Shown: positions 1-6,510 of the stretch, piece by piece
How positions within the stretch are numbered: position 1 is the stretch's first letter
Layout of the letters: every line of letters starts with the position of its first letter
Assembly (NCBI GenBank): GCA_024279075.1
Contig: JAJRRX010000125.1
Span: 1 to 6,772, forward strand
Length of the DNA stretch: 6,772 nucleotides
Source: Alphaproteobacteria bacterium
GTDB lineage: Bacteria; Pseudomonadota; Alphaproteobacteria; Rhodobacterales; Rhodobacteraceae
Direction of reading: 5' to 3'
Program-made: the position numbers and the translations under genes
Notes under the pieces: generated by a model
The model's input: only the letters and a program-made list of their open reading frames with translations
Told to the model about the DNA's origin: nothing
Databases searched by the model: none

Positions 1-87
1 GCCAGCGCAACAGGGGGCGATATGGCCACAGGTGCCGTTATTGGCGCTGGTGCCGGTGCGGCCTGTTTCGCAACCAACACCTGCTAA
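1..87 (+). CDS. C-terminal end of a glycine-rich (glycine-zipper-like) protein, partial
   Basis: Frame 1 is open from the window edge to a TAA at 85-87, giving 28 residues. The visible tail is rich in Gly and Ala with small residues spaced as in glycine-zipper segments (ATGAVIGAGAGAACFATNTC) and ends in Cys. Such tails are common in small exported or outer-membrane-associated proteins of alphaproteobacteria, but the N-terminus, where a signal peptide or lipobox would be, lies outside the window. The hairpin at 121-151 would end its transcript, so it is probably a separate unit from pccA. The reading frame is well supported by composition and by the terminator placed after it. The function is unknown. 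Confidence 0.6.
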   Translation, partial: ASATGGDMATGAVIGAGAGAACFATNTC

Positions 88-120
88 CACCCGCGCTTCA
101 CAGCGCTTAAAATCATTTGA

Positions 121-151
121 GGCTGCTCGCGAATGCGGGCGGCCTTTTTTT
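121..151 (+). terminator. Rho-independent terminator between the glycine-rich gene and pccA
   Basis: The arms 121-130 (GGCTGCTCGC) and 135-144 (GCGGGCGGCC) form a continuous 10-bp stem that includes two U-G wobble pairs, around a GAAT loop, and seven T follow at 145-151. The wobbles pair only in + strand RNA, which fixes the direction. It lies 33 bases after the upstream stop codon and ends only 9 bases before the pccA Shine-Dalgarno. Confidence 0.88.
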
Positions 152-174
152 GTATGCAATGAGGGCTGTGCCTG

Positions 175-2166
175 ATGTTTAAAAAAATCCTGATCGCCAA
201 TCGCGGCGAAATCGCCTGCCGTGTTATTAAAACCGCCCGCAAAATGGGCATAAAAACCGTGGCTGTCTATTCAGATGCAGACCGCAATGCCCTGCATGTG
301 CGCATGGCCGACGAGGCCGTGCATATCGGCCCGCCGCCTGCCGCTGAAAGCTATATCGTGATTGAAAAAATCATGGATGCGATCAAGCAAACGGGGGCAG
401 AGGCCGTGCACCCCGGCTATGGTTTTTTGAGTGAAAACCCGCTGTTTGCTGAAGCGCTAGAGGCCGCAGGCGTGGCCTTTATCGGGCCGCCCGTTGGCGC
501 AATTCAGGCGATGGGCGATAAGATTACCAGTAAGAAACTGGCGGAAGAGGCTGGCGTTTCTACGGTGCCCGGCCATATGGGCCTTATTGAGGATGCCGAG
601 GAGGCGGTGGTGATTTCCAACCAAGTTGGCTATCCGGTGATGATCAAGGCGAGCGCCGGTGGCGGCGGCAAAGGCATGCGGATTGCGTGGAATGACGAGG
701 AGGCCCGCGAGGGTTTTCAAAGCTCGAAAAACGAAGCAGCAGCGAGCTTTGGCGATGACCGGATTTTCATTGAGAAATTCATCACCCAGCCGCGCCATAT
801 CGAAATTCAGGTGTTGGGCGATAAACACGGCACCTGCATTTACCTCAATGAGCGTGAATGCTCGATCCAGCGCCGCCAGCAAAAGGTGATAGAGGAGGCC
901 CCAAGCCCTTTCTTGACGCCAGAAACCCGTGCCAAAATGGGGGCGGAATCGGTGGCCTTGGCCAAGGCGGTGGACTATTGCAGCGCGGGCACGGTGGAAT
1001 TTATCGTCGATTCCGAGCAGAATTTTTACTTCCTGGAGATGAATACGCGCTTGCAGGTGGAGCATCCGGTGACGGAGCTGATCACCGATATTGACCTCGT
1101 GGAGCAGATGATCCGCGTGGCGTATGGCGAGAAGCTTTCGATGAGCCAGAGCGATATCGGCATCAATGGCTGGGCCATTGAAAGCCGCCTTTATGCCGAG
1201 GACCCCTACCGCAATTTCCTGCCCTCCATCGGACGCCTCACCCGCTATCGCCCGCCTGCCGAGATTGAAGGCGCAGTGCGCAATGATACCGGCGTTTTTG
1301 AGGGCGGCGAGATCAGCATGTTTTATGATCCGATGATCGCCAAGCTCTGCACATGGGCACCCGACAGGGCGGGGGCCATTCGCGGTATGCGCCAAGCGCT
1401 GGATGAGTTTGAGGTCGAGGGCATCGGCCATAACTTGCCTTTCCTGAGTGCCGTTATGGATCACCCGCGCTTTATATCGGGCGACATTTCCACGGCTTTT
1501 ATTGCCGAGGAATACCCAGATGGTTTTGAGGGGGCGGTGCTGCCCGAGCCGGTGCTGAAACAGCTCGCGGCGGGGGCCTCGGCCATGATGCGGGTTGCAG
1601 AAATTCGCGCCGCGCAGATAAGCGGGCGGATAGATAACCACGAGCGCAAGGTGGGTGAGGATTTTGTGATATCGCTACAAGGCACTGATTTTGAATTGAA
1701 AATAGAAGCGGATAAGGCAGGGTCAACGGTAAAGTATACCGATGGCACAAGCCTCCGCGTCACCTCTGACTGGCAACCAGGAGATGGCTTGGCCGAGTTG
1801 GAAATTTCCGGTGAGATTGTCATTGCAAAGGTTCAACCCATTGCTGGGGGCTATCGGATGCGGCATCGCGGGGCCGACCTGAGCGTCATTATCCGCACCC
1901 CGCGCCTGTTTGAACTTTCCAAGCATATGCTGGAAAAAGTCGCGCCAGATACTTCGCGTTTGCTGCTTTGCCCAATGCCGGGGCTGGTAGTGAAGCTCGA
2001 TGTTGAGGTCGGCGAGGAGGTGCAGGAGGGCCAAGCGCTTTGCACGGTCGAAGCAATGAAAATGGAGAATGTTTTGCGAGCGGAGAAGAAGTCGGTCGTC
2101 TCTAAAATCAACGCAGCGGTTGGCGAGAGCCTCGCCGTGGATGAAGTGATTATGGAGTTTGAATGA
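175..2166 (+). CDS. pccA: Propionyl-CoA carboxylase alpha subunit (biotin carboxylase + biotin carrier)
   Basis: Cytoplasmic 663-residue subunit. It carboxylates its own biotin with ATP and bicarbonate; PccB then transfers the carboxyl group to propionyl-CoA, giving (S)-methylmalonyl-CoA. Seen: the N-terminal biotin carboxylase domain (about 1-445) opens with KILIANRGEIACRV and has the glycine-rich ATP-grasp loop SAGGGGKGMR (160-169). By alignment with E. coli AccC from memory, K116, K158, H208, K237, E275, E288, R292, E296 and R338 keep the catalytic and ATP-binding positions. A linker/BT-like domain follows (about 480-590). The C-terminal biotinyl domain carries AMKMEN, with K629 as the biotinylated lysine. 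The start is supported by GAGGG at 161-165, nine bases upstream; an earlier in-frame ATG at 154 hits a stop at once. Length fits PccA (about 660-680). Acetyl- or methylcrotonyl-CoA carboxylase is less likely, given the following mutase gene and the BT-type linker. Confidence 0.95.
   Translation: MFKKILIANRGEIACRVIKTARKMGIKTVAVYSDADRNALHVRMADEAVHIGPPPAAESYIVIEKIMDAIKQTGAEAVHPGYGFLSENPLFAEALEAAGVAFIGPPVGAIQAMGDKITSKKLAEEAGVSTVPGHMGLIEDAEEAVVISNQVGYPVMIKASAGGGGKGMRIAWNDEEAREGFQSSKNEAAASFGDDRIFIEKFITQPRHIEIQVLGDKHGTCIYLNERECSIQRRQQKVIEEAPSPFLTPETRAKMGAESVALAKAVDYCSAGTVEFIVDSEQNFYFLEMNTRLQVEHPVTELITDIDLVEQMIRVAYGEKLSMSQSDIGINGWAIESRLYAEDPYRNFLPSIGRLTRYRPPAEIEGAVRNDTGVFEGGEISMFYDPMIAKLCTWAPDRAGAIRGMRQALDEFEVEGIGHNLPFLSAVMDHPRFISGDISTAFIAEEYPDGFEGAVLPEPVLKQLAAGASAMMRVAEIRAAQISGRIDNHERKVGEDFVISLQGTDFELKIEADKAGSTVKYTDGTSLRVTSDWQPGDGLAELEISGEIVIAKVQPIAGGYRMRHRGADLSVIIRTPRLFELSKHMLEKVAPDTSRLLLCPMPGLVVKLDVEVGEEVQEGQALCTVEAMKMENVLRAEKKSVVSKINAAVGESLAVDEVIMEFE
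2154..2157 (+). promoter_or_regulatory. Shine-Dalgarno for mcm inside the 3' end of pccA
   Basis: GGAG lies within the last codons of pccA. It is 5 bases before the ATG at 2163 and 8 bases before a second in-frame ATG at 2166. Spacing slightly favours the second ATG, but both are usable. The choice changes the protein by one Met only. Confidence 0.6.
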
Positions 2167-4289
2167 TGAGCACGGATGACTGGAAAGCCCTCGCCGAGAA
2201 AGAACTTCGCGGCAAGCCGCTGGAGGGTTTGGACTGGGAAACGCCCGAAGGCATCACGGTTAAACCTGTTTATACCGCCGAAGATACAGCAGATTTGCCC
2301 CATATGAACAGCCTACCGGGCTTGGAGCCGTTTACACGCGGGCCGCGAGCGACCATGTATGCAGGGCGGCCTTGGACCATCCGGCAATATGCGGGTTTTT
2401 CGACGGCTGAAGAGAGCAACGCCTTTTATCGGCGCAACCTTGCGGCGGGGCAAAAAGGCGTTTCGGTGGCCTTTGATCTGGCGACGCATCGGGGCTATGA
2501 TAGCGACCATCCGCGCGTGGAAGGCGATGTGGGCAAGGCTGGTGTTGCGATTGATTCCGTCGAGGATATGAAGATCCTGTTTGACGGGATTCCGCTGGAT
2601 AAAATGTCGGTTTCGATGACGATGAACGGCGCGGTTATCCCCGTGCTGGCCAGCTTCATTGTGGCGGGCGAGGAGCAGGGGGTGCCGCGCGCAGCCCTGA
2701 CCGGCACCATCCAGAATGACGTGCTGAAAGAATTTATGGTCCGCAATACCTACATCTATCCGCCCACGCCAAGCATGCGAATTGTGTCGGATATCATCAA
2801 ATACACCTCGGCTGAAATGCCGAGGTTCAACAGTATTTCCATTTCCGGTTACCACATGCAGGAGGCGGGCGCGAACCTCGTGCAGGAGCTGGCCTACACG
2901 CTGGCAGACGGCAAGGAATATGTGCGCGCGGCGATTGATGCTGGCATGGATGTGGACGCGTTTGCAGGGCGGCTTAGCTTCTTTTTTGCCATCGGCATGA
3001 ACTTTTTTATGGAGGCCGCCAAGCTGCGCGCCGCCCGCCTGCTCTGGCACCGGATTATGACCGAATTCGGCGCGCAGAAAGTCGGCTCGAAAATGCTGCG
3101 CACCCATTGCCAAACCTCGGGCGTGAGCCTGCAAGAGCAGGACCCCTATAACAACGTGGTGCGCACGGCTTACGAGGCGATGGCGGCGGCTTTGGGCGGC
3201 ACCCAAAGCCTGCACACCAACGCGCTGGATGAGGCGATTGCTTTGCCGACCGATTTTTCCGCCCGCATTGCCCGCAATACCCAGCTGATATTGCAGGAAG
3301 AAACCGGCATTACCAATGTGGTGGACCCGCTGGCGGGCAGCTATTATGTGGAGAGCCTGACGGCGGAACTGGCCGATAAAGCATGGGCGCTGATCGAGGA
3401 AGTGGACGCGCTGGGCGGCATGACGAAAGCGGTGGAATCTGGCATGCCCAAGCTCAGGATCGAGGAAAGCGCGGCGCGGCGGCAGGCCTTGGTGGACCGT
3501 GGCGAAGAGGTGATTGTCGGGGTCAACAAATACCAGCTTGATGAGCAAGACCCGCTTGATATTTTGGACGTGGATAATGTGGCCGTGCGCGAGGGGCAAA
3601 TCGCGCGGCTGAAAACCATGCGGGAAAGCCGAGATGAGGCGGGTTGTAAGGCGGCGCTGGAGGCACTGGAAGCGGGTGCGCGGGGGCAGGGCAACCTGCT
3701 GGAACTCGCGGTGGATGCCGCGCGGGCTCGGGCCAGCGTTGGTGAAATATCCTCCGCGATGGAGCGGGTTTTTGGCCGCCACCGTGCCGAAGTAAAAACC
3801 CTAAAAGGGGTCTACGGAGAGGCCTATAAAGGCGATGAGGGCTTTGCCAAAATCGTGGAAGATGTGCAGGGTTTTGCTGCGAAGGAAGGCCGCGCGCCAC
3901 ATATGTATGTTGCCAAAATGGGGCAGGATGGCCATGACCGTGGGGCAAAGGTCATCGCCACCGCTTTTGGTGACCTTGGCTTTGATGTGGACGTTGGCGA
4001 GCTGTTTCAGACGCCAGAGGAAGCCGCCGCCGAGGCCATTGCCAAAAACGTGCACGTGATCGGGATATCCTCGCTTGCGGCGGGCCACAAAACCCTCGCG
4101 CCACTACTAGTTGATGCCCTGCGCGATGCCGGTGCGCATAATATCATCGTGGTTTGTGGCGGCGTAATTCCGCAGCAGGATTACGAGTTTCTATACAATC
4201 ATGGCGTGAAAGCGATATTTGGCCCCGGCACAAATATCCCGCACGCGGCACAAAAGGTATTGCGGTTAATAAAACGGCAAAACTGGTAA
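2163..4289 (+). CDS. scpA: Methylmalonyl-CoA mutase, single-chain adenosylcobalamin enzyme
   Basis: Catalyses (R)-methylmalonyl-CoA to succinyl-CoA, feeding propionyl-CoA carbon into the TCA cycle. The 708 residues match the full catalytic chain (substrate barrel about 15-560, B12 domain about 575-705). Compared from memory with the P. shermanii enzyme, Y76, R194 and H231 correspond to Y89, R207 and H244 with a constant offset of 13, in the contexts TIRQYAGFS, FMVRNTYIY and SGYHMQEAG. The B12 signature KMGQDGHDRG lies at 585-594, with H591 the lower-axial cobalt ligand and K585 and D589 its partners. A family-typical GGVIPQQD follows in the Rossmann-like half. No inactivating change is seen. 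The start overlaps the pccA stop by ATGA, implying translational coupling and one operon. No small subunit or MeaB-type chaperone gene is adjacent. The gene is also called mcm, mutB or bhbA. Leu/Ile-specific relatives such as ethylmalonyl-CoA mutase are less likely, given the pccA partner. Confidence 0.95.
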   Translation: MMSTDDWKALAEKELRGKPLEGLDWETPEGITVKPVYTAEDTADLPHMNSLPGLEPFTRGPRATMYAGRPWTIRQYAGFSTAEESNAFYRRNLAAGQKGVSVAFDLATHRGYDSDHPRVEGDVGKAGVAIDSVEDMKILFDGIPLDKMSVSMTMNGAVIPVLASFIVAGEEQGVPRAALTGTIQNDVLKEFMVRNTYIYPPTPSMRIVSDIIKYTSAEMPRFNSISISGYHMQEAGANLVQELAYTLADGKEYVRAAIDAGMDVDAFAGRLSFFFAIGMNFFMEAAKLRAARLLWHRIMTEFGAQKVGSKMLRTHCQTSGVSLQEQDPYNNVVRTAYEAMAAALGGTQSLHTNALDEAIALPTDFSARIARNTQLILQEETGITNVVDPLAGSYYVESLTAELADKAWALIEEVDALGGMTKAVESGMPKLRIEESAARRQALVDRGEEVIVGVNKYQLDEQDPLDILDVDNVAVREGQIARLKTMRESRDEAGCKAALEALEAGARGQGNLLELAVDAARARASVGEISSAMERVFGRHRAEVKTLKGVYGEAYKGDEGFAKIVEDVQGFAAKEGRAPHMYVAKMGQDGHDRGAKVIATAFGDLGFDVDVGELFQTPEEAAAEAIAKNVHVIGISSLAAGHKTLAPLLVDALRDAGAHNIIVVCGGVIPQQDYEFLYNHGVKAIFGPGTNIPHAAQKVLRLIKRQNW

Positions 4290-4296
4290 CAGCTGC

Positions 4297-4327
4297 GCGG
4301 GGTGTTAACAAATTGTTATCGCCCCGC
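4297..4327 (+). other. Hairpin after mcm, possibly transcript-3'-end element
   Basis: Arms 4297-4310 (GCGGGGTGTTAACA) and 4314-4327 (TGTTATCGCCCCGC) pair over 13 of 14 positions, with one U-G wobble and one U-U mismatch, around a 3-base loop. It starts 8 bases after the mcm stop. No T tract follows on either strand, so it is not a standard intrinsic terminator. It may protect the mcm mRNA 3' end or mark a processing point, which is inference. Confidence 0.5.
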
Positions 4328-4383
4328 ACGCGTTATTCACCGCATTTTCATAAAATTTGGCTAAATTGCCATTTATGCCTAAG

Positions 4384-4399
4384 CGGGCCGTTTGGTCCG
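4384..4399 (+). other. Small GUUU-loop hairpin upstream of the structured RNA candidate
   Basis: CGGGCC (4384-4389) pairs with GGTCCG (4394-4399) over six positions, including the wobble G4387-U4396, with a GTTT loop. The wobble works only in + strand RNA. It ends three bases before the closing helix of the 4403-4585 candidate and could be its first domain or part of the mcm 3' UTR. Confidence 0.35.
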
Positions 4400-4402
4400 G
4401 GA

Positions 4403-4585
4403 GTGGGATGTGTCGGGCATATAAGATCCAACGCGCATAGCGGCCTGCCAAAAAATGGGCTTGCCGTGCGAGAGCGGCTTTTGCTTACTCTAAAGGTGTA
4501 AAAACCCTGCGGCGTAGCGCGTGGCAGGTGCTTTGAAAAGCAGGCAATCGCAAGGACTTAGGTGAATGTAACCGACACATCCCGC
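4403..4585 (+). ncRNA. Candidate structured non-coding RNA, about 183 nt, family unknown
   Basis: The two ends form a long composite helix. GGGATGTGTCGG (4405-4416) pairs perfectly with CCGACACATCCC (4572-4583) and is extended outward by U4404-G4584 and G4403-C4585. Inward, after a 2-base AA bulge, GCAU (4417-4420) pairs with AUGU (4566-4569). After a 1x5 loop, UAAG-A-UCC (4422-4429) pairs with GGACUUA (4554-4560) with one bulged A. Inside are hairpins 4434-4470 (about 11 bp with a 2x2 internal loop), 4471-4491 (weak), 4506-4528 (CCUGC with GCAGG) and 4529-4542 (UGCUU/AAGCA, UGAA loop). Wobble pairs G4417-U4569 and U4404-G4584 favour the + strand. No signature of tmRNA, SRP RNA, RNase P RNA or a cobalamin riboswitch is seen. 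The length suits 6S RNA, but the branched fold and sequence do not clearly match it. No clear promoter or terminator was found, so it may be processed from the mcm transcript. Confidence 0.45.
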
Positions 4586-4588
4586 GCC

Positions 4589-4612
4589 AAAATCCAGCGT
4601 GCTCCCGCTGGA
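4589..4612 (-). terminator. Weak terminator-like hairpin for the Nudix-cca-LysE unit
   Basis: Read on the - strand, TCCAGCG (4612-4606) pairs perfectly with CGCTGGA (4599-4593) around a 6-base loop, and TTTT (4592-4589) follows. It is the only hairpin with a T run downstream of the LysE-family stop codon, 110 bases away. The 7-bp stem and 4-T tract are short, so termination may be partial or Rho-assisted. Confidence 0.38.
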
Positions 4613-4722
4613 AACCAAAGGGTCAGGCTCCTTGCGCTAAATGAATGGAGGCCCGTGCAAACGGCCCCGTTTTGCGTGCCCAACACGCAGAATTAGCTCT
4701 GCAAAGTAGCGCTCGCCGCAGG

Positions 4723-5325
4723 CTATAGATCGCCAAAAACCACAACCGCAACGCCAAGCAGGATGATGGCAGCCATGCTCCAGTTAAATATCCGCAGCCG
4801 CATGGGGGTATGCAGCCAGCGGGCCAGCAGCATGCCAAACCACGCCCAACCGGAGGCCGAGGTGATGCCGCCTAGGCTGGACACACCCGCCATAATAGCA
4901 GCGCTGAGGAGTGGTTTTTCAGGGGCCAAAAACTGCGCCGAAATGCTGATGCACATGATCCATGCCTTCGGGTTTATCCACTGAAATGCGGCGGCTTGCA
5001 AAAAAGTAAACGGCTTGGTGGCAACTCCGGCTTCGCCCGGGCGTTTGGCGGTGGCGATTTTCCAAGCAACCCAGACCAGCATAATCGCCCCGCCCCAGCG
5101 CAAGATTTCGTGTAGGATTGGAAAGCGGATAAACACGCTGCCCAGCCCTAATGAAATAGTGAATATCATAAAGCCAAAGCCGAGCGCCACGCCAAAAACA
5201 TGGGGCAGAGTGGCCCGAAAACCGTAATTTACGCCTGACGCGGCGAGCATCATATTATTTGGTCCGGGTGTCCAGGCCGAGGCCATAACGATGCCAAGAA
5301 GGGCAAGAAGGCTATCAAGTGACAT
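4723..5325 (-). CDS. LysE/RhtB-family amino-acid exporter
   Basis: A 200-residue inner-membrane protein of the LysE/RhtB translocator family, whose members export amino acids (Lys, Thr, homoserine, Cys and similar); the substrate here cannot be read from sequence. Seen: the family hallmark TPGPNN at 19-24 just after the first hydrophobic segment, then about five or six hydrophobic segments (roughly 5-20, 40-62, 68-92, 112-131, 138-165, 178-198). The mid-protein motif FQWINPKAW (114-122) matches the usual Q-x-x-NPKAW element. Length is normal for the family (about 200-210). The ATG at 5325 is supported by AGGA (5335-5332), six bases upstream. It starts 33 bases after the cca stop on the same strand, so it is probably cotranscribed with cca, with a hairpin in the gap that may tune expression. 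It has no evident functional link to tRNA maturation. Confidence 0.88.
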   Translation of the reverse strand: MSLDSLLALLGIVMASAWTPGPNNMMLAASGVNYGFRATLPHVFGVALGFGFMIFTISLGLGSVFIRFPILHEILRWGGAIMLVWVAWKIATAKRPGEAGVATKPFTFLQAAAFQWINPKAWIMCISISAQFLAPEKPLLSAAIMAGVSSLGGITSASGWAWFGMLLARWLHTPMRLRIFNWSMAAIILLGVAVVVFGDL

Positions 5326-5335
5326 GAGGTTTCCT

Positions 5336-5358
5336 AAAGGTCAGCTTGCATGACCTTT
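5336..5358 (-). promoter_or_regulatory. Intercistronic hairpin between cca and the LysE-family gene
   Basis: AAAGGTCA and TGACCTTT form a perfect 8-bp inverted repeat with a 7-base loop. It begins directly after the cca stop codon and ends next to the Shine-Dalgarno AGGA (5335-5332) of the exporter gene. It lacks a T tract on the - strand, so it is more likely a processing, stability or translation element than a terminator. This is inference from position. Confidence 0.5.
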
Positions 5359-6510
5359 TCAGGGTTTTACCATCTTGTCAAGCGCTGTGGCAGAGAGGGT
5401 AAAGCCGGAGTCTATCCATAGTTTTTCCAGCCGCTTTAGCTCAATGCCAAGGGCCTTGCCGGCGGGAATCCTGTCCATCACATAGGGGGCTTTAAGGGGG
5501 AACACCTCGCGCGCAGCAGCTTTAATTTTGGTTATAACCGATGGGTCAGCAGGTATGCCGATGCTGGCGCATTGCACCAACAAAGCATCCACCGCTGCCA
5601 CTTCCCCAAGCCGGTATCCGGCTTCGATCAGGCTTGGCAATTCCATTGCCCTCTGGATATTCGCCAGGCCTTTGCCCTCAACTTTAGAGAGCCGCCAGCG
5701 GGTGGCGGGGGCCGCGCCGCCAAGGGCCGCAAGCCGCCGGAGCCAGCGCGTGGGATGGCCGCTTTCCAGCTCGGTTAACGGGCCAATAAAGCGGGGGTCA
5801 GCACCGGGCAGCACCTGTGCCAGCACTCCCGTTTGGCTCATAAGGGCCAGCGCGGCGCTTGGGTCTGGCGCGCTCAAAAGCTTACGCATTTCAGCGCCAA
5901 TACGCTCAGCCGAAAGCCCTTCTAGCCTGTCTATACTGGCTGAACTGGCGGCAATGGCCTCCATATCCGGCCCGTCCATCGCGCCACAATACCACGCATA
6001 AAACCGGAAATAGCGCAGGATGCGCAAGCTGTCTTCCGCGATGCGCTCAAAGGCGTTTTCAATAAAGCGCAGGCGGCGGGCCTTGGTATCCTCTAGCCCG
6101 CCCAGCGGGTCAATCACGGTGCCATCGGCCTGCACATAGAGCGCATTAAAAGTAAAATCCCGCCGCCGTGCATCATCCAAAATGTCACTTGAAAACGCCA
6201 CCACTGCGCGGCGACCATCGGTCTCCACATCTTTGCGAAAGGTCGTAATCTCGTAAGGCTCGCTGCCCTGCACCACGGTCACGGTGCCGTGGTCAATACC
6301 GGTGGGAATGGCGCGCAGGCCCGAAATTTTGGCCAGCGCCATCACCGCTTCGGGCAGGGCATCCGTTGCGATGTCCACATCCGCTACGGGCACACCAAAA
6401 ATCTCGTTGCGCACACAGCCACCCACGGCCAGTGCGCGGTGGCCGGCCCCCGTGAGCATGGCCATCACCGGTGCGGCATTTTCCAGCCAATTTGCGCCTG
6501 TTATCTTCAT
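5359..6510 (-). CDS. cca: CCA tRNA nucleotidyltransferase (class II, bacterial)
   Basis: Adds or repairs the 3'-terminal CCA of tRNAs from CTP and ATP without a nucleic-acid template, in the cytoplasm. From the ATG at 6510 the product has 383 residues, usual for short alphaproteobacterial Cca without an HD domain. Seen: the poly(A)-polymerase/Cca head fold with the nucleotide-binding GGCVRN (30-35), the metal-binding pair D44 and D46 in ADVDIAT, the RRDFTFNAL motif (116-124), DPLGG (134-138), and the neck helix segment SLRILRYFRF (161-170). The body and tail follow to 383. A longer frame opens at 6609, but the start at 6510 is chosen because it begins at conserved sequence, has GGAG at 6519-6516 five bases upstream, and overlaps the Nudix gene by only ATGA. 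The coupling suggests one operon. A poly(A) polymerase of the same superfamily is a less likely alternative. Confidence 0.93.
   Translation of the reverse strand: MKITGANWLENAAPVMAMLTGAGHRALAVGGCVRNEIFGVPVADVDIATDALPEAVMALAKISGLRAIPTGIDHGTVTVVQGSEPYEITTFRKDVETDGRRAVVAFSSDILDDARRRDFTFNALYVQADGTVIDPLGGLEDTKARRLRFIENAFERIAEDSLRILRYFRFYAWYCGAMDGPDMEAIAASSASIDRLEGLSAERIGAEMRKLLSAPDPSAALALMSQTGVLAQVLPGADPRFIGPLTELESGHPTRWLRRLAALGGAAPATRWRLSKVEGKGLANIQRAMELPSLIEAGYRLGEVAAVDALLVQCASIGIPADPSVITKIKAAAREVFPLKAPYVMDRIPAGKALGIELKRLEKLWIDSGFTLSATALDKMVKP

Larger units (their letters stand above)
4290..4722. other. 433-base intergenic region between convergent genes
   Basis: The stretch lies between the 3' ends of mcm (+) and the LysE-family gene (-). 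I find no protein gene with both a good ribosome site and recognisable sequence. It contains a hairpin at 4297-4327, an AT-richer stretch at about 4335-4380, a small hairpin at 4384-4399, the structured segment 4403-4585, and a hairpin at 4593-4612. There are further small inverted repeats at 4653-4671 (GCAAACGG with CCGTTTTGC) and 4687-4702 (GCAGA with TCTGC). No convincing -35/-10 pair was found on either strand. Confidence 0.8.

Noticed and set aside
150..159. TTGTATGCAA as a PccR/ScfR-type operator (TTTGCAAA repeats in Rhodobacter)
   Set aside because: Only one degenerate half-palindrome is present; the tandem motif I recall for that regulator is absent here.
457..1641. Long - strand open frame (394 codons) opposite pccA
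   Set aside because: It is antisense to a clearly conserved gene, its translation is low in complexity with no recognisable domain, and such frames arise from GC-biased codon use.
2313..3782. Long - strand open frame (489 codons) opposite mcm
   Set aside because: It mirrors the codon pattern of mcm; the predicted protein is His/Arg-rich with no known motif and no ribosome site was found for it.
4154..4501. 115-codon + strand frame running from mcm into the intergenic region
   Set aside because: Its first 45 codons overlap mcm in another frame, the translation shows no family features and no ribosome site precedes it.
4405..4583. The 12-bp inverted repeat as terminal repeats of a small mobile element (MITE)
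   Set aside because: No target-site duplication flanks the repeats, the complementarity continues inward with bulges, and G-U pairs make sense only as RNA. It cannot be fully excluded without searching for other genomic copies.
4403..4585. tmRNA, SRP RNA or RNase P RNA
   Set aside because: There is no tag-peptide frame or T-loop, no GGAAGCAGCC-type SRP loop, and no GAGGAAAGTCCGG core.
4290..4722. Cobalamin riboswitch, given the B12-dependent mutase nearby
   Set aside because: No B12-box (GCCACTG-type) or other cobalamin-riboswitch core sequence is seen on either strand, and the position is downstream of the gene, not in a 5' leader.
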